A DNA stretch of 64,000 bases from Pohlia nutans (Eukaryota > Streptophyta > Bryopsida > Bryales > Mniaceae). Where the stretch lies: assembly GCA_022496805.1 (NCBI GenBank), contig CM040088.1, positions 11,377,001 through 11,441,000 of the forward strand, given 5' to 3'. The translations under genes and the position numbers were made by a program. The first letter of the stretch is position 1; each line of letters opens with the position of its first letter. Below are positions 20,601 through 31,957 of this stretch, piece after piece. The notes beneath the pieces were generated by a model. The model was not told where the DNA came from and made no database searches. It was given only the letters and a program-made list of their open reading frames with translations.

Positions 20601-21133
20601 CCCTGAAATGCTCAAACGACCACTTTCTAGCTGTTGCCTAAATCTAATGGGATACCCGGAACAAAAAAAAATTGAAATATTTAAAAACATTTAAAAATAC
20701 TACATCAAGTCTACTTTCCAATTCAATTTGAATTATGTCAACCCGAATTAAACTCCACCCATGAGAATTTTCAAAGTGGATCATCTCAACATTGTCTCAA
20801 TGTTATAAAATTTATTGTTTGGGGAAAGTAATGACGTTCCCTCCATCGTTTCTAATGCTTTTTTGAAGTTTACAATAGATAAACCACCTTTAACCAATCA
20901 TGCTAAATTTTAAACTCTAAAAGTGAAAGCTATAATTTATACAAAATTTCAAAGGTTAATGCTTTTAAATTCATTAAAAGATATAAAGTTACTCTTGGAA
21001 GTTTGACCGTACGGATAATTTGTGGAGATGATGCCCTACATTTTGTCTATTGAACCAAACTTTATCAAACATATGAAAGGCACATATTATAACATATCTA
21101 TGTTTTGTCCAATACCCCTTGGGCTTTTAAAGG
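20601..21133. mobile_element. Family F5 TTAA element, 533 bp
   Basis: TTAA (20597-20600) then CCCTGAAATGCTC; right end GGGCTTTTAAAGG then TTAA (21134-21137). Flanking sequences at about 20355-20400 and 21340-21390 are inverted copies of each other (CACATATGAAGTTGAGGTTG style), so it may lie inside an older foldback element. No coding capacity. Confidence 0.55.
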
Positions 21134-21405
21134 TTAAGAAAAAAACTACTTTTTATTCGTTAAAACTTACTTTTTTCCAGAAATCAACACCTTTGGATTG
21201 TTTGCATATTTGAACGGCTCTTTTTGGGATGAATATGGACTGAAATTTTCAAGAATATATACAATGGACCTCACTCTAAAATAGTTTCAATGACACCATT
21301 AAACATGGGAGAAGTAGCCTCCGTTATAATCTGAAATTTGGTTGAATTGGCCTCAAATCAACCTCGACTTCATATGTAAAGCAGCCTTAAAGAGGTATGG
21401 ACATA

Positions 21406-21761
21406 AAGTAGGGACACCCATTCCCGTGACTGCACCTATTCCCGTCTACATACAGGACACCTGAATCCGAGTGTTTCTGATCATGGGTGGTTGTGGCTTG
21501 AGAACATATTTAGGGTGTTTCTCTAAGTCACAAGCGTTTCTTCAAGTCACGGAATCAGGGCCATTTAGACACAGTCAAATGTGCAAACCAATTTCTGACT
21601 TTGATTATCGAGAACGTACACAAATTTTACAATAACATGACTTTGTTGATACATTCTAGATTAATATCTAATTGTCTTTCCCCTGGTATAATCGCTTTTC
21701 ATAGTGCTCATTCAGAAGTATGAAAATCAGCTTAAAGTCACGGGAGTGGGTGTCCCTACCT
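21406..21761. mobile_element. Family B TA-flanked element, 356 bp
   Basis: TA (21404-21405) then AAGTAGGGACACCC and CCGTGACT; right end AGTCACGGGAGTGGG, TGTCCCTACCT, then TA (21762-21763). The TIR is about 26 bp with few mismatches. Non-coding. A lone AAAGTAGGGACACCC terminus is also present at about 28387. Confidence 0.75.
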
Positions 21762-21763
21762 TA

Positions 21764-22553
21764 TTGTATATTTTTACGGAATAGTCTATCAATCTCTTCC
21801 AAGGCTCTTCTGTTCTGGACATATGAGAACCAGTCCATTCAACAGACTACGAGGGGTCTGTTAAACGCAGCTTCCAAGTTTAGCAGGAATAGGGGGCCTT
21901 TGTTAAATGATGTTCCGTCTGGCCACATTTTATTCCTGTTAACAGAGACATGTACCATGAAGATCTTCCAAGATTATGATTTCCTCTTGCCAAACAGTAC
22001 GTCATGTGGACACAATGACACTCAAGCCCTTAACCCATGGGGACATGCTTGATTGTTTTTAGTCAAATGTTGATTTTCACCTAGTTCCTAATTTCAAATG
22101 AAAATGGTCCCACTTAAGAAAGTGTGGGGGCTACTTTCTACTTTCTAGTCCATTTTATTGTTTTTAAAAATTGTTAAAACTACGTTTTTAATAGCACTTT
22201 AAAGCTCAAACCCCTAAAATTCCAATATACACTGCAAAAAATGTTTTTCTATCGAAATTATTTTTATGTAAGCTCAAGAAGCATGTCACCTACACCTTGT
22301 TGTTCATCACTATTATTTACATTTTCCCTAAAAAAAGGTTCATACTATTCTAAGCCTTTTGTAATTACTATGATTTTTACAAGAAAATAACTTTGAAAAA
22401 TCTTATAAAACTTGTCTTTATTTAAATAACTATGAAAAAATCAAGGTAAATTGGTTTAACAATATCTTATACAAGAAAAATACCCAAAAAATCTAATATA
22501 TTTTAAAAGAGAGGAATTGATGAGGTTTGACCAGGTAATTGTAGTGTGGACAC
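21764..22553. other. Spacer without recognisable gene
   Basis: AT-rich, apart from a slightly GC-richer part near 21780-22050 with a 110-codon open frame that begins inside the B element and has no recognisable domain. I do not call a gene here. Confidence 0.4.
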
Positions 22554-22557
22554 TTAA

Positions 22558-23372
22558 CCCTTTAGTGCCTAGGGTACTATAGCAGACAGCTCTGGATTTC
22601 AGTGGGTTTTTCCACTATGGTTGAGACTACCAAAAATAGAATGGGTTTAATTAGAAAGTAACCGTACAATTCTATTCTCAACTCGAGAGCACACATTTTA
22701 TTAAAATTTGAGAATCATCCGATGGTGGGATCGGAAGATTATAGTATGTATTTGAACTGTATAATGCACGCTCAAAAACGAGATTTTGGGGGGTGTGTGA
22801 ATTCAAAGTTAAATAGAATTTGAGGTATATTTTCAAAAATAAAAGCAAAGAAGTTCAGCTATGCCCTATGTCAACACCTCTCCGTTGCAATCTTTCATAT
22901 CAAAAATAGACTCACACATAATTATTGTGAGATTTATAAGTGAAAGTGACTTGTCCATGTACGGTTTAGGACAAAATTTTATACGTTGAAAATTGACAGG
23001 AGTGGGTACATTAGTCAAGATCGGATTACACACACTAATGGAAGATGAAGAAGAGAACACAATCCAAAAAAATAAAACAAGATAACAAACTTCCAAACAC
23101 AAGAAATACTACACAATACATATGTTGTATTTGTAAGTATTTGTTGTATTTGTAAATATTTATTGTATTTTCAAGTATTTGCAGTATTTTTGCGTTCTGT
23201 TGATAGGTATTTTGATAGTTGTACAATTCCAATTTCTTTTTTCTGGAAGGTGCGTAATGTACGTGCGCAAATCTGAACTTCAAAACTGAAGTTCCAATTC
23301 TTCACGGATTCTCTGCTATTTGCATTTCGGACGTTGTAGTGACCATAATGTGGTTTGCTAGGCACTAAAGGG
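22558..23372. mobile_element. Family F1 TTAA element, 815 bp, both ends intact
   Basis: TTAA (22554-22557), CCCTTTAGTGCCTAG, and the inverse CTAGGCACTAAAGGG followed by TTAA (23373-23376). The 15 bp TIR is perfect. Best-preserved member of the family; copies at 6123-6944 (inverse) and 15249-15735 (truncated). Target site and CCC end are those of piggyBac-like elements. No transposase. Confidence 0.85.
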
Positions 23373-23588
23373 TTAAGGGTTAAGTTAGTACCATACTTTT
23401 AAGGTTTGATTCTGTAGCGTCTGTTTGGCCCTGGCCCATTGTCAATGGATGTCAACCCGTTCACCTCGGACAAACCTTGAAAACCCTAAAATCGTATGCC
23501 CGATGCAAACGTGCAAGGGCAAACGGTATACAAGCAAGCGCCCACGATAATCGATTTTGAGGGTTGAAAAGATAGGTTCTTCACTCTA

Positions 23589-23871
23589 AGGTACAGATAC
23601 CTATAACCGATAACTTAAGCATTTCAGCATAGTAGAGCTTGGGTTATCGGAACGGAGAAATTTTTTGTTCGTAGAAAAATAAGGTTCATGAAGAATGAGC
23701 ATTTTTCCATGAATTATCTCCCAATATTGAAATTTGTATAATTTTTCAAAGTGAAAAGTACTTCAGAACCCATAACCGACATATACAAATGAGGTACATC
23801 TGTTCCTTCACAATCTAGGAATTAGGATATATCGGTTATTGGTCACCTGTCGGTTATGGGTGTCTCTACCT
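23589..23871. mobile_element. Family B TA-flanked element, 283 bp
   Basis: TA (23587-23588) then AGGTACAGATACC and ATAACCGA; right end TCGGTTATGGGTGTCTC, TACCT, then TA (23872-23873). Internal TTATCGG motifs are also inverted. Interior resembles 5690-5820. Confidence 0.75.
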
Positions 23872-23873
23872 TA

Positions 23874-24830
23874 AAAGTCCAAAAATCAAACGGCTAAAAG
23901 TATTTGCACAATATTTTTGCACTGTAAATGGTGGCATGCATAATAACAGTACAATGAGACCACAGTTACTTATATCATCAATGTATAGCAAATTGCAAAT
24001 TATTTTTGATAGCCATGTCCTTCATTGCCATCCACAATGTATGTGACAGAAAGGACGTTCTATACACCTCCTGTCACCATACAAAGAACAAGAAGTCTTT
24101 ACAAAGGTGAAACTGGGGGAGAATTATCTTGACCATACAAACCTGAATTGCTGAAAGTGAGAAGGACAAGCGGACATACTGTAGTAAGATCCTAGTCAGT
24201 AACTGGTACGGTATAGCAGGCTATGCATTGATAATTTCCACTGCTGGTTTCCTTAACTTGCATGACATCAAGTCACTTCATATTTCCTCTTATGGCACGA
24301 CATCTTGGAATTGTATTACAAATGTGACGAGCCGATTTGACAACTGAACTTCCTACCAAAGGCAGTTCACCAACGTGACATACATGTACTTGCATCCAAA
24401 TGCACCCTGCCTCGAGGTCCGATAACCCCGGACATGGTGACACGTCTTCAGTGGTCAGGACTTCCGTATGGAGTCCAACTCCCTTTTTAATGGAAGTCTA
24501 AAGTGTAGTGAAGGAAAACAAAAGGCCTTCTCAGGAGTCGTACAAGAAAAACAGATTGAAGTATGGAATTTATTATAACACAAGAAGGTAAACTTCTATG
24601 CACATCTGATCATACAAGCATTCACAAAACCTGACCACTACTGTACTGTACTTGAGTAAGCCACGAGCAACAGTCTCGCGCTCTTGTAAACCACCATGAG
24701 GTGCACATTACAGTAGAAGATCCTTCAAATTGAAACTGAAAACCAATCTTTAATGAAGCCTTTCGCTTAACAATATTCTGAATATTGCTCCATACTTATG
24801 GTTTCTCCTCATCCATACTTATGGTTTCGC
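23874..24830. other. Region 3' of RCI2
   Basis: The end close to 24830 is probably the 3' UTR of the minus-strand RCI2 gene; it has a direct duplication of CATACTTATGGTTTC (about 24791-24829). From 23874 to about 24550 nothing recognisable was found. Confidence 0.4.
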
Positions 24831-25220
24831 CTAAGCGACGATGACATAGAGAGCATACAAAATCCCGGGAATGTACCCGAGGATCGTCAACAGTATACAA
24901 ATCCAAAACTCCAGCTGCAAAGAAAACAAGTACACTCCATCAGCACGTAAACAAATACCCTTAACAGTTTCTCCCTTCTTGTCAAAGAGAGTATGAAAAT
25001 TAAAAGAAAGACTTGCACGGTTACATTTCTTGAAACTCGTATCCTAAACACATCTAAAAATTTCTACTAAAAACACCTAAAAGAACGCAACTAGAATAAT
25101 TCCAGAGCTAGAAAAAAATTTACTCACCCCGCAACCATATCTGAAGAACACGCCGAGAGGCGGCAACAGAATAGCGAGCAAGACCTCGCAGAACGTCGCA
25201 CCGGAACTTCCTTTACCCAT
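24831..25220 (-). CDS. RCI2: RCI2/LTI6/PMP3-family plasma membrane proteolipid
   Basis: Small hydrophobic protein of the PMP3/RCI2/LTI6 family, plasma membrane proteins linked to cold, salt and membrane-potential homeostasis. Two exons on the minus strand: 25220-25128 (31 codons, ending GGG before GTGAGT) and 24914-24831 (27 codons plus TAG, after a TTTGCAG acceptor); the join is phase 0. The 58-residue product has the family layout: short polar start (MGKGSSGATF), first membrane span LLAILLPPLGVFFRYGCG, then LEFWICILLTILGYIPGI and LYALYVIVA at the end. The LLPPLGVF and GYIPGILYAL motifs and total length are diagnostic. The intron sits between the two transmembrane segments. The start was chosen because it is the only in-frame ATG giving the family length. 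Confidence 0.95.
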
Positions 25221-26330
25221 TTCGGTTGCAGAAAAATTTGCGAGAATGAAGAAACACTACTTTCCTCTGTCCACTCACTCAACGGAAATAAAACACAAAG
25301 TACTCGCTCTTTCAAGCTTCAGTTCGTGCAACAAATATCGCCGTTAACAACAAGCTCGAACTTAGCAACTGAAGCTCTGACAAGTTCTGTTGCGAAGATG
25401 GTGCCAATGAACGGGGAGAACCGGCAGCTAGTGTAAGATGAGCCGGTTGATTTTCTAAAAAACCGATTGGAATTTAGAAGGAGCGGCTAAAAACCGGGTG
25501 AAAAAGCTAAAAAAATCTATTTTATATATTAAATAGAGAAAATAACCGGACTCCACACTTGAAAAACTGGTTCAATCTTGGAATGAAAGGAAAGTAACTG
25601 GTAAAGCTCAAAAAACTTCCCGCACTGTGGATGGTGCAGCAGCAACGCCATAACATAACAAGACCTTTCTAAAATCTACGAAATCAAGTGAAACTTCATA
25701 GACTTATGCGAATTCGTAAAGATCTCCAGCCTGTAATCGAAAGGACCCTTTCAAAAGCATCCCGAAATCTACGTCAGGGGAAGCCGCAACAAGCAAGCAT
25801 CTTCCAGGGGAGGCATTATCCCCACGGGTACATCGTGTCGGGGATCTAGAAAAAGGGAAGTTTATATTTGGGTTGGTTTCGTAGACTCAGAGTTGCTGAG
25901 TCTCGATGGACAGGGATGAAAATTTGTCGATGGCCTGTAGTATGATGGCACGTGTCTTTCTGCTAATGTCTGACACTTGTTTGCAAGGCTGGAAAGTTGA
26001 CGCGTGCGGGGGATACGAGGGGAAATTCTATTGTGCAGCTGACAATTTATCAAATGGGTATACCGGTAGGGTAAATTACCTTGGGGGTAAATCATATTGT
26101 GGTACTATTTTAACTATAAGTTACTGCGTAAGAGGCCCACCGCACCTACAGAGGTGAAGGTTCTCTTAATTTGTGGACCACTCATGCATACGCCATTTTA
26201 GTGAAGTTTGGGTTTTGAGGACTTGAAATTTTGTTTTCCACGTCAGCCACACCTGTGATGAGTCTGTGTTACCACCAACTCAGTCAGCAGTGATGTTCAC
26301 ACCTTATTCAAGTGGTAAGTGGCACTGCAA
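25221..26330. other. RCI2 upstream region
   Basis: About 1.1 kb upstream of the minus-strand RCI2 start. It holds a short palindrome GACTCAG-AGTTG-CTGAGTC (about 25886-25904) and a CACGTG G-box core at 25949-25954, about 730 bases from the ATG. Whether either regulates RCI2 is inference. An 83-codon open frame (25906-26157) has no recognisable domain. Confidence 0.4.
25949..25954. promoter_or_regulatory. G-box core CACGTG
   Basis: Perfect CACGTG within GGCACGTGTC. G-boxes bind bZIP/bHLH factors and are common in ABA- and stress-responsive plant promoters. The distance from RCI2 (about 730 bp) makes the link tentative. Confidence 0.35.
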
Positions 26331-26485
26331 GATAGATGATAGATAGAAACACCAACCCTTATGGGGCCGGCGTGAAGAAAGCGTCCATTCGTAATGTTAA
26401 TGACTTAGTGTCCACCGGACTAAGGGCCATTAGGACAAAACTACTATCCCCTTTTGGGGATGGACCCTATAGTAACACAAATTAG
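26331..26485 (-). mobile_element. Non-LTR retroelement, short 3' end (copy C)
   Basis: Plus strand starts with imperfect GATA repeats and continues like 17841-18000 (GGGCCATT-GGA-CAAAACTACT, TAGTAACA). It is the inverse of the last 150 bases of the element ending at 56517. A heavily 5'-truncated insertion. Confidence 0.75.
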
Positions 26486-26877
26486 AAAACCTGACAACTG
26501 GGTGTGGTGTGTGAGGTGTGTGTTGTATTGTTTTAGTTGTGTGGTTTGGTTAAGGGTTTTGTATCAGGGGTGTGTAGTGAACTGTGCGGAGGTGAAGGTG
26601 TGGTTGTATTCGTAGAGGTATGCGTTGTTGGCTAACTGTGTGTGTATATGTATATGCGTAGTGGCACTGCAACATATTACTCCTTCATGCTTTTCTTTCA
26701 TGTAATGTGTACATTTCGTCACCCTCCATTCTATTTCTCAATTGAAGTTGTGGTAATCAATGGCATTGTTAAGTTATTTCTTGAACTTTCATGCCAATAA
26801 GATAGCACTTGAATGAACATATCACATCTACGGCACTTGAACATTTACAAATTTCTAGGTTTTTTTATGCATATTAA

Positions 26878-27444
26878 CTCCTAATTACCCAACCAAGCCA
26901 AAAATGCATGATGCATATAAGCAAACTTCAATTTCTCATCTGTCATGCACTTTTTGCAGTGTGGATCTTTTACTGGACTTTTTATAGGAAGTTAGCTTCA
27001 TACTTGTGTGATCCGATTAGAAAGGGGATGATCTGTGAAAATTTTATGCCTCATCTCATGTTGCAATGATTCACCAAAACTTTTGAAGATTTTAGTCTAA
27101 AAGTGCTTTTTAAAAAATAAACTTACAAAATAAAGCAACCAAAAAATCTCCAAAAAACACTACACTTAGAGTATTACATTTCAACTCATCACAACAAATC
27201 TCCTCCACATATTGTCAATATCTTATTTGTGATCAAATTACAAAAGAATTTTGAATTTGAAGTTTCAAATTTTACAGAAAAATATTGGTGATAGCAATCA
27301 CAGATCTAACTGTACAGATAGAATCTAAAATTCATAATGTACAACATTTATTCATACATCAAATTCAAAATACTCCTTAGTTGCATTTTATAATGCATCT
27401 TTGCAAAACTGCCCAATCCGGAGAGAGGAGAAGAGGTTTAGAGG
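26878..27444. mobile_element. Family F3 TTAA element, 567 bp
   Basis: TTAA (26874-26877) then CTCCTAATTACCC; right end GAGGTTTAGAGG then TTAA (27445-27448). Shares CTCATCTGTCATGCACTTTT and CCGATTAGAAAGGGGATGAT with the copies at 4037 and 14660. Flanks differ from both, so it is an independent insertion. Confidence 0.7.
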
Positions 27445-27448
27445 TTAA

Positions 27449-29673
27449 TTTGTCACTCATTTGTCGATCCTGAATTCTCTCAATACTTCAGTGATACCTC
27501 AATGACAAAGCTAGTCCGAGCCTAATTTTTCCTTGTTTAGGTTCCTATCATTCATACAAGTGTGGCTGCAAAGTATTGTATCATACGTTTATGAATAAAA
27601 AATACTACTCATGTGTGGTAGGCCTCAAACTATACGCTATTGCATTCCGACCAGTTTTTGCTATTTGTCAAAATATTTTTGACAAAGCTTGAGGTTTCAA
27701 TTTGATTTTAGAAAACAATTTGCCAACTCGAGCACTCAAAGCTACAATAGTTCCAGTATCATGCTTTCTGAATGCCAGCCAAGAACACAAGTTTGAATAA
27801 AGGTCTCAATCCAAAAGAATTAGGGGTAACTTCTATAGGTTTGAGAAGTTGTCCATGGAAATAGGCAAGAGGAGGGGAAAAGTGGCATTACAATTTGTCT
27901 CATATCCTGCTATGAAATGGTGCACACTTCCATAGAGAACTAAAGTGAGGTGAATCGAGGAGGCTGCACCAAGTGAGGTGAACCGTGTGACACATTAACA
28001 AAATTGATTGGTTTGGTAGAAGTTGCCATGAAATCGAGGGCTTGAGAACCTTTTATACTTCAGGACAACTTCTCCTCCACTTTCTTTTTATTAAATGCAC
28101 AATTGAAATGTAGAATTTGGTTCTCGAAGTCCCCAAAAACTTATCTTGTAGTGAGAAACTTCATCCTTGGAAGTTGGACCTTCGAGTAACCAACACCGAC
28201 ATGTGAGAATATTCTTAGTTTTGAATTAGATGCTCATCGCTTTTCTTTCAGATTATTCCAAATGGAATTGTGTCGAGGTTGTGTTTAAACCAAAAAACTT
28301 GGATCAGGGCCTAAAACTTAGACACAAATGGACTTTTGATTGGTGAATAAGACCATTGCTAGTTCATTGTTACCACATTCTATGGCAAAGTAGGGACACC
28401 CAAAACTTCCCATTTTTTCCATTCTATTTACTGCATTTTATTATATTTGTTAAATTTGTATGTTTTTTATTAGCAATTAAAAGAGTTTGAAAGCAGCAAA
28501 GAATGTGTCATCTTGATACTATGTACAAAAATTATGAAAGGCCAATTGTTTTTTGGTAAATTTTCTAATTTTGTTTATTCACCATAAGTAAATATTGGTT
28601 AAGGCGATGTACACCAAGTTAGGTTCGTGCTATGGAGTCACTAGTGCTCTTAGACGTGTCTACCTCATTAGTTTGCAAACCCAAATATTTACTTAATAGT
28701 GTACTATTGTATCCACATGCTTGGTTCATAAAAATAATTTCAAAAATAAAAAAGTGAAAATTATGATGCCTCAAATTCAAATTCATGAAAATTTAAAATT
28801 AACAAAAACCATGTGTTTTATATGTGTTTTGTAAATGAAATTTTTATTTTTGAGTGATGACTTTTACTTTAGAGTTGGTTTAGGCTTTAAATGTATGTAG
28901 GGTTCATTTGTCAACTTTTCATTTAGCCACGACACTCGTACATTTTTTTTAAGAGTGCACCTTTGATAAAAAAAGAGCCTCTTGGACAAAACTTTTTTAC
29001 ATTTTCATCTTTTCACTACATTCACTTCACATTATCATACTCTATTAAAGACAAAAATTGTATTGTACATACTAGCACTTACTTGAAAAGACACCAAATA
29101 GATGAATGGAAATTATATAAAATGATAAGAAAAAAAAGTTAAAAACAATACTTCATTTTGATAGGACAAATGGACAAATGAAAAAACATGCCAAATACAA
29201 AATAGAATATTGAATACAAAAAGATATTAAGGTGTAACAATTCAAAACCAAGAATTTAAAAATAAAATAAAAATTAAAGTCAAAAATGAGAAAATTTTAA
29301 ATGTAGAATACTGAAATTTTAAAAATCACAAGATTCTATTATAGAAATGAGGAATACAAATGTAGGTTACAAAGTGTTACAAAATGTTCTATGTACAAAA
29401 GCCAAAACCATATACCCTATTCTAATCCTAATTCATAAGAAAATCTACAAAACGCAAAGAATACTAAATGAAAAAAAATTAATACTAATTTTTTTTAGAA
29501 TGAGTTCCTTTTTAACATTATTTTCCTAAAAAAATATTTAGAAAAATAAAAAAAACACATCATAATGAAAATGAGTAAAAACATATTTTAGCAAACATCA
29601 TTTCCAATCACAATGCACCAAGCCAAAACCATAAACCTTGTCGCAACCCTAACTTCTAAAAGGCTCTAATTAT
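27449..29673. other. AT-rich spacer
   Basis: More than 2 kb without a supportable gene. Only a solitary B-family terminus (AAAGTAGGGACACCC, about 28387) was noticed; its partner was not found. Confidence 0.5.
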
Positions 29674-31236
29674 CCCCTAAGCGATGGAACAACCAATTTG
29701 TGGTCGCTGCCCAACTGGCAAAGGCTGCCTTGAGTGGAAAAACAATATTTTCAAAAAATATAAAAAAATCTCAATCAGTACAGTCCCCGGCAATATGTCT
29801 TGCAACCCCACTTTCAAACCTCACACTAAAACATTTATCACACTCACTATGACGGTTTGTTGACCATGAAATTTTGCACGTACCACCGCTTGAATATAAA
29901 GCATTTTTTGGCCAAATTTGGTACCTTAAAAATGCACGGTTTATAAAATAATGCTAATTTGCTAACTTTTAGGCCTCTGTTAAAAAAAAATCATATATGG
30001 TACCCAATAGCTGCCAAAGATCCAAATTTTTGGTAGAAGGTAGAAGTCGCAATGAGGAAAAATATGGTGTTATAAAAAATAATGGTATTAATAGGTATTT
30101 TTGTGTCCACATGCAATTCAAAATTTTAAAAATAATACCAAATTTTAGTCTAATTATATAATAAATTAATTTTCCTTTGTTTCTCATCTTTTTGTGACAC
30201 CATGTTATCCTTACTATGACAACATGGTGTTACAAAAAAAGTGACAAAAGTAGAAAATTACTTTATTGTATAATTAGACTAAAATTTGGTATTATTTTTA
30301 AAATTTTGAATTGCATGTGGGCACAAAAATACCTAGGAATACCATTATTTTTTATAACACCATATTGTTCCTCATTGTGACTTCTACCTTCTACCAAAAA
30401 TTTGGATCTTTGGCAGCTATTGGGTACCATATATGATTTTTTTTTAACAGAGGCCTAAAAGTTAGCAAATTAGCGTTATTTTATAAACCGTGCATTTTTA
30501 AGGTACCAAATTTGGCCCAAAAATGCTTTATGTCCAAGCGGTGGTACGTGCAAAATTTTATGGTCAACAAACCGTCGCAGTGAGTCTGATAAATGTTTTA
30601 GTGTGAGGTTTGAAAGTGGGGTTGCAAGACATATTGCCGGGGACTGTACAGTGAGTGATGCTTTTGTTACACTTGTATATATTGTGAGGCCTTAACCCCT
30701 AAATGACAGAGGGGGTATGGACAAAACCTAAATGTGTTATAAAATGTTACTTCTCCAACTTTGATGAAGTTCGGTCCAAAAGAGAGAATGAGAAGCATGA
30801 TATTTAGTAATTACCCGTAAGGTAAAACTTCCAAAAATAGTTTTATATACTATTTAATGAATTTAGAAGCATTTACCATTTAAAATTCACCAAAACTACA
30901 AATTCTATTTTTAAAATTTGAAATTTGGTATGATTGGTTCAAACTAGACATTCTATTCTGAAATTTAAAAAGGCAAAATTTTCAATTGAGATAACATCAT
31001 TAGTTTCCTGAAATAGTAAGTTTTACAACACTAGGACAATATTGAGGTGTTTGTTTTTGAATTTTTTTTTAGTGAACCTCAATATTGCAAATGAAATGTA
31101 TCAAACAACACTAGAACATGATCTCTACCCCCAATTTCGTCAAAAAATCAAAACTTGAAAAATGTCATTTTTTGCCCATAGGTAGTCATTGTTGTTTGGA
31201 CTGAGACCAGAAAATGGTCGATCGGTCGCTTAGGGG
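29674..31236. mobile_element. Family F6 TTAA-type element enclosing a palindrome
   Basis: The left end TTAT-CCCCTAAGCGATGG and the right end CGGTCGCTTAGGGG-ATAA are inverse matches over about 39 bases, with some mismatches, consistent with one element whose TTAA target has mutated. The 866 bp palindrome at 29781-30646 lies inside. A second internal TTAACCCCTAAATGACAG (30693) looks like the terminus of another element or of a separate F6 copy running to 31236; I cannot decide between these. Confidence 0.45.
29781..30646. mobile_element. Foldback element, 866 bp palindrome with TA flanks
   Basis: TA (29779-29780) then CAGTCCCCGGCAATATGTC; right end is its exact inverse then TA (30647-30648). 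The arms, 29781-30206 and 30221-30646, are both about 426 bases and near-identical inverses, separated by a 14-base loop. TA target and CAGT start are characteristic of pogo/Tc1-mariner elements. No coding capacity. The high arm identity suggests recent origin or gene conversion. Confidence 0.85.
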
Positions 31237-31329
31237 ATAAATATTTATCGACAAATATTTTCTGGTTCAGTTTTTGGAGATGGAATCATGCCAACGTGGT
31301 GTTGCCACGTCATTAAAAATGTGGGAGCT

Positions 31330-31631
31330 ATCCCTTGCCCATGGCATTAGGGCTTCCATCAGGTGCCCATGTGGGCAACAAAAAGAGAGCACGGGTGGAC
31401 AATGCCAGTGAGGGACCTCCGTGTAGAAAAGGTGGCGCTCCCCAAGAAAATCATTGTGCATGTGTGGAATTGGGCACCACATGCGTGGGCAACTCCCTCA
31501 GCAATGCCACCTTCTCACCGAGTGATTTCAGAGCGACCCATGAGGATGTATGTGCCCTGGACACCATTTTTTTGAAAGAAACCCTTCTCCTCAACCAGTC
31601 CTTGAATCATTGCAAGGCCAATTTGAGGTAG
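31330..31631 (+). other. GC-richer island with orphan open frame
   Basis: A 300-base island of higher GC in AT-rich DNA. The plus-strand frame from about ATG 31341 to a TAG at 31629 contains LGLPSGAHVGNKKRARVDN and several cysteines. A second plus frame is also open. I do not recognise the product. It may be a captured exon or a gene remnant. Confidence 0.2.
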
Positions 31632-31649
31632 CTAAAATGATGTAACTTA

Positions 31650-31869
31650 AGGTAGGAGCACCCAATTCCAACAGTGTACCCAATGCCGATAATTTCTAGA
31701 CACGTCAATCATTTTAGAACCCAAATCTAAGCACATTGTAGAGCCTTTATTGTTTGTTGACAAAAATGATAAGCTATCTATGGTCTACCTAGATTTATGT
31801 TCTAGAATGACTACCATGTCCAGAAATTATCGACATTGGATACATTGTTGGAATTAAGTGCTCCTACCT
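31650..31869. mobile_element. Family B foldback MITE, 220 bp
   Basis: TA (31648-31649), AGGTAGGAGCAC, then CAATTCCAACA; the right end is the inverse, then TA (31870-31871). Complementarity continues inward for about 100 bases on each side, leaving a loop of about 30 bases. Confidence 0.8.
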
Positions 31870-31957
31870 TAAATGAATTTTGATCAACTGAGTTATGTTC
31901 TCAACTTTGTGTGTGGCATGAATTTCAAAAGTTGCACATTTTCCAACTGTTACCGTA

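Noticed and set aside
21720..22052. 110-codon frame as a gene
   Set aside because: It begins inside the terminal repeat of a B element and shows no domain or coding-like composition.
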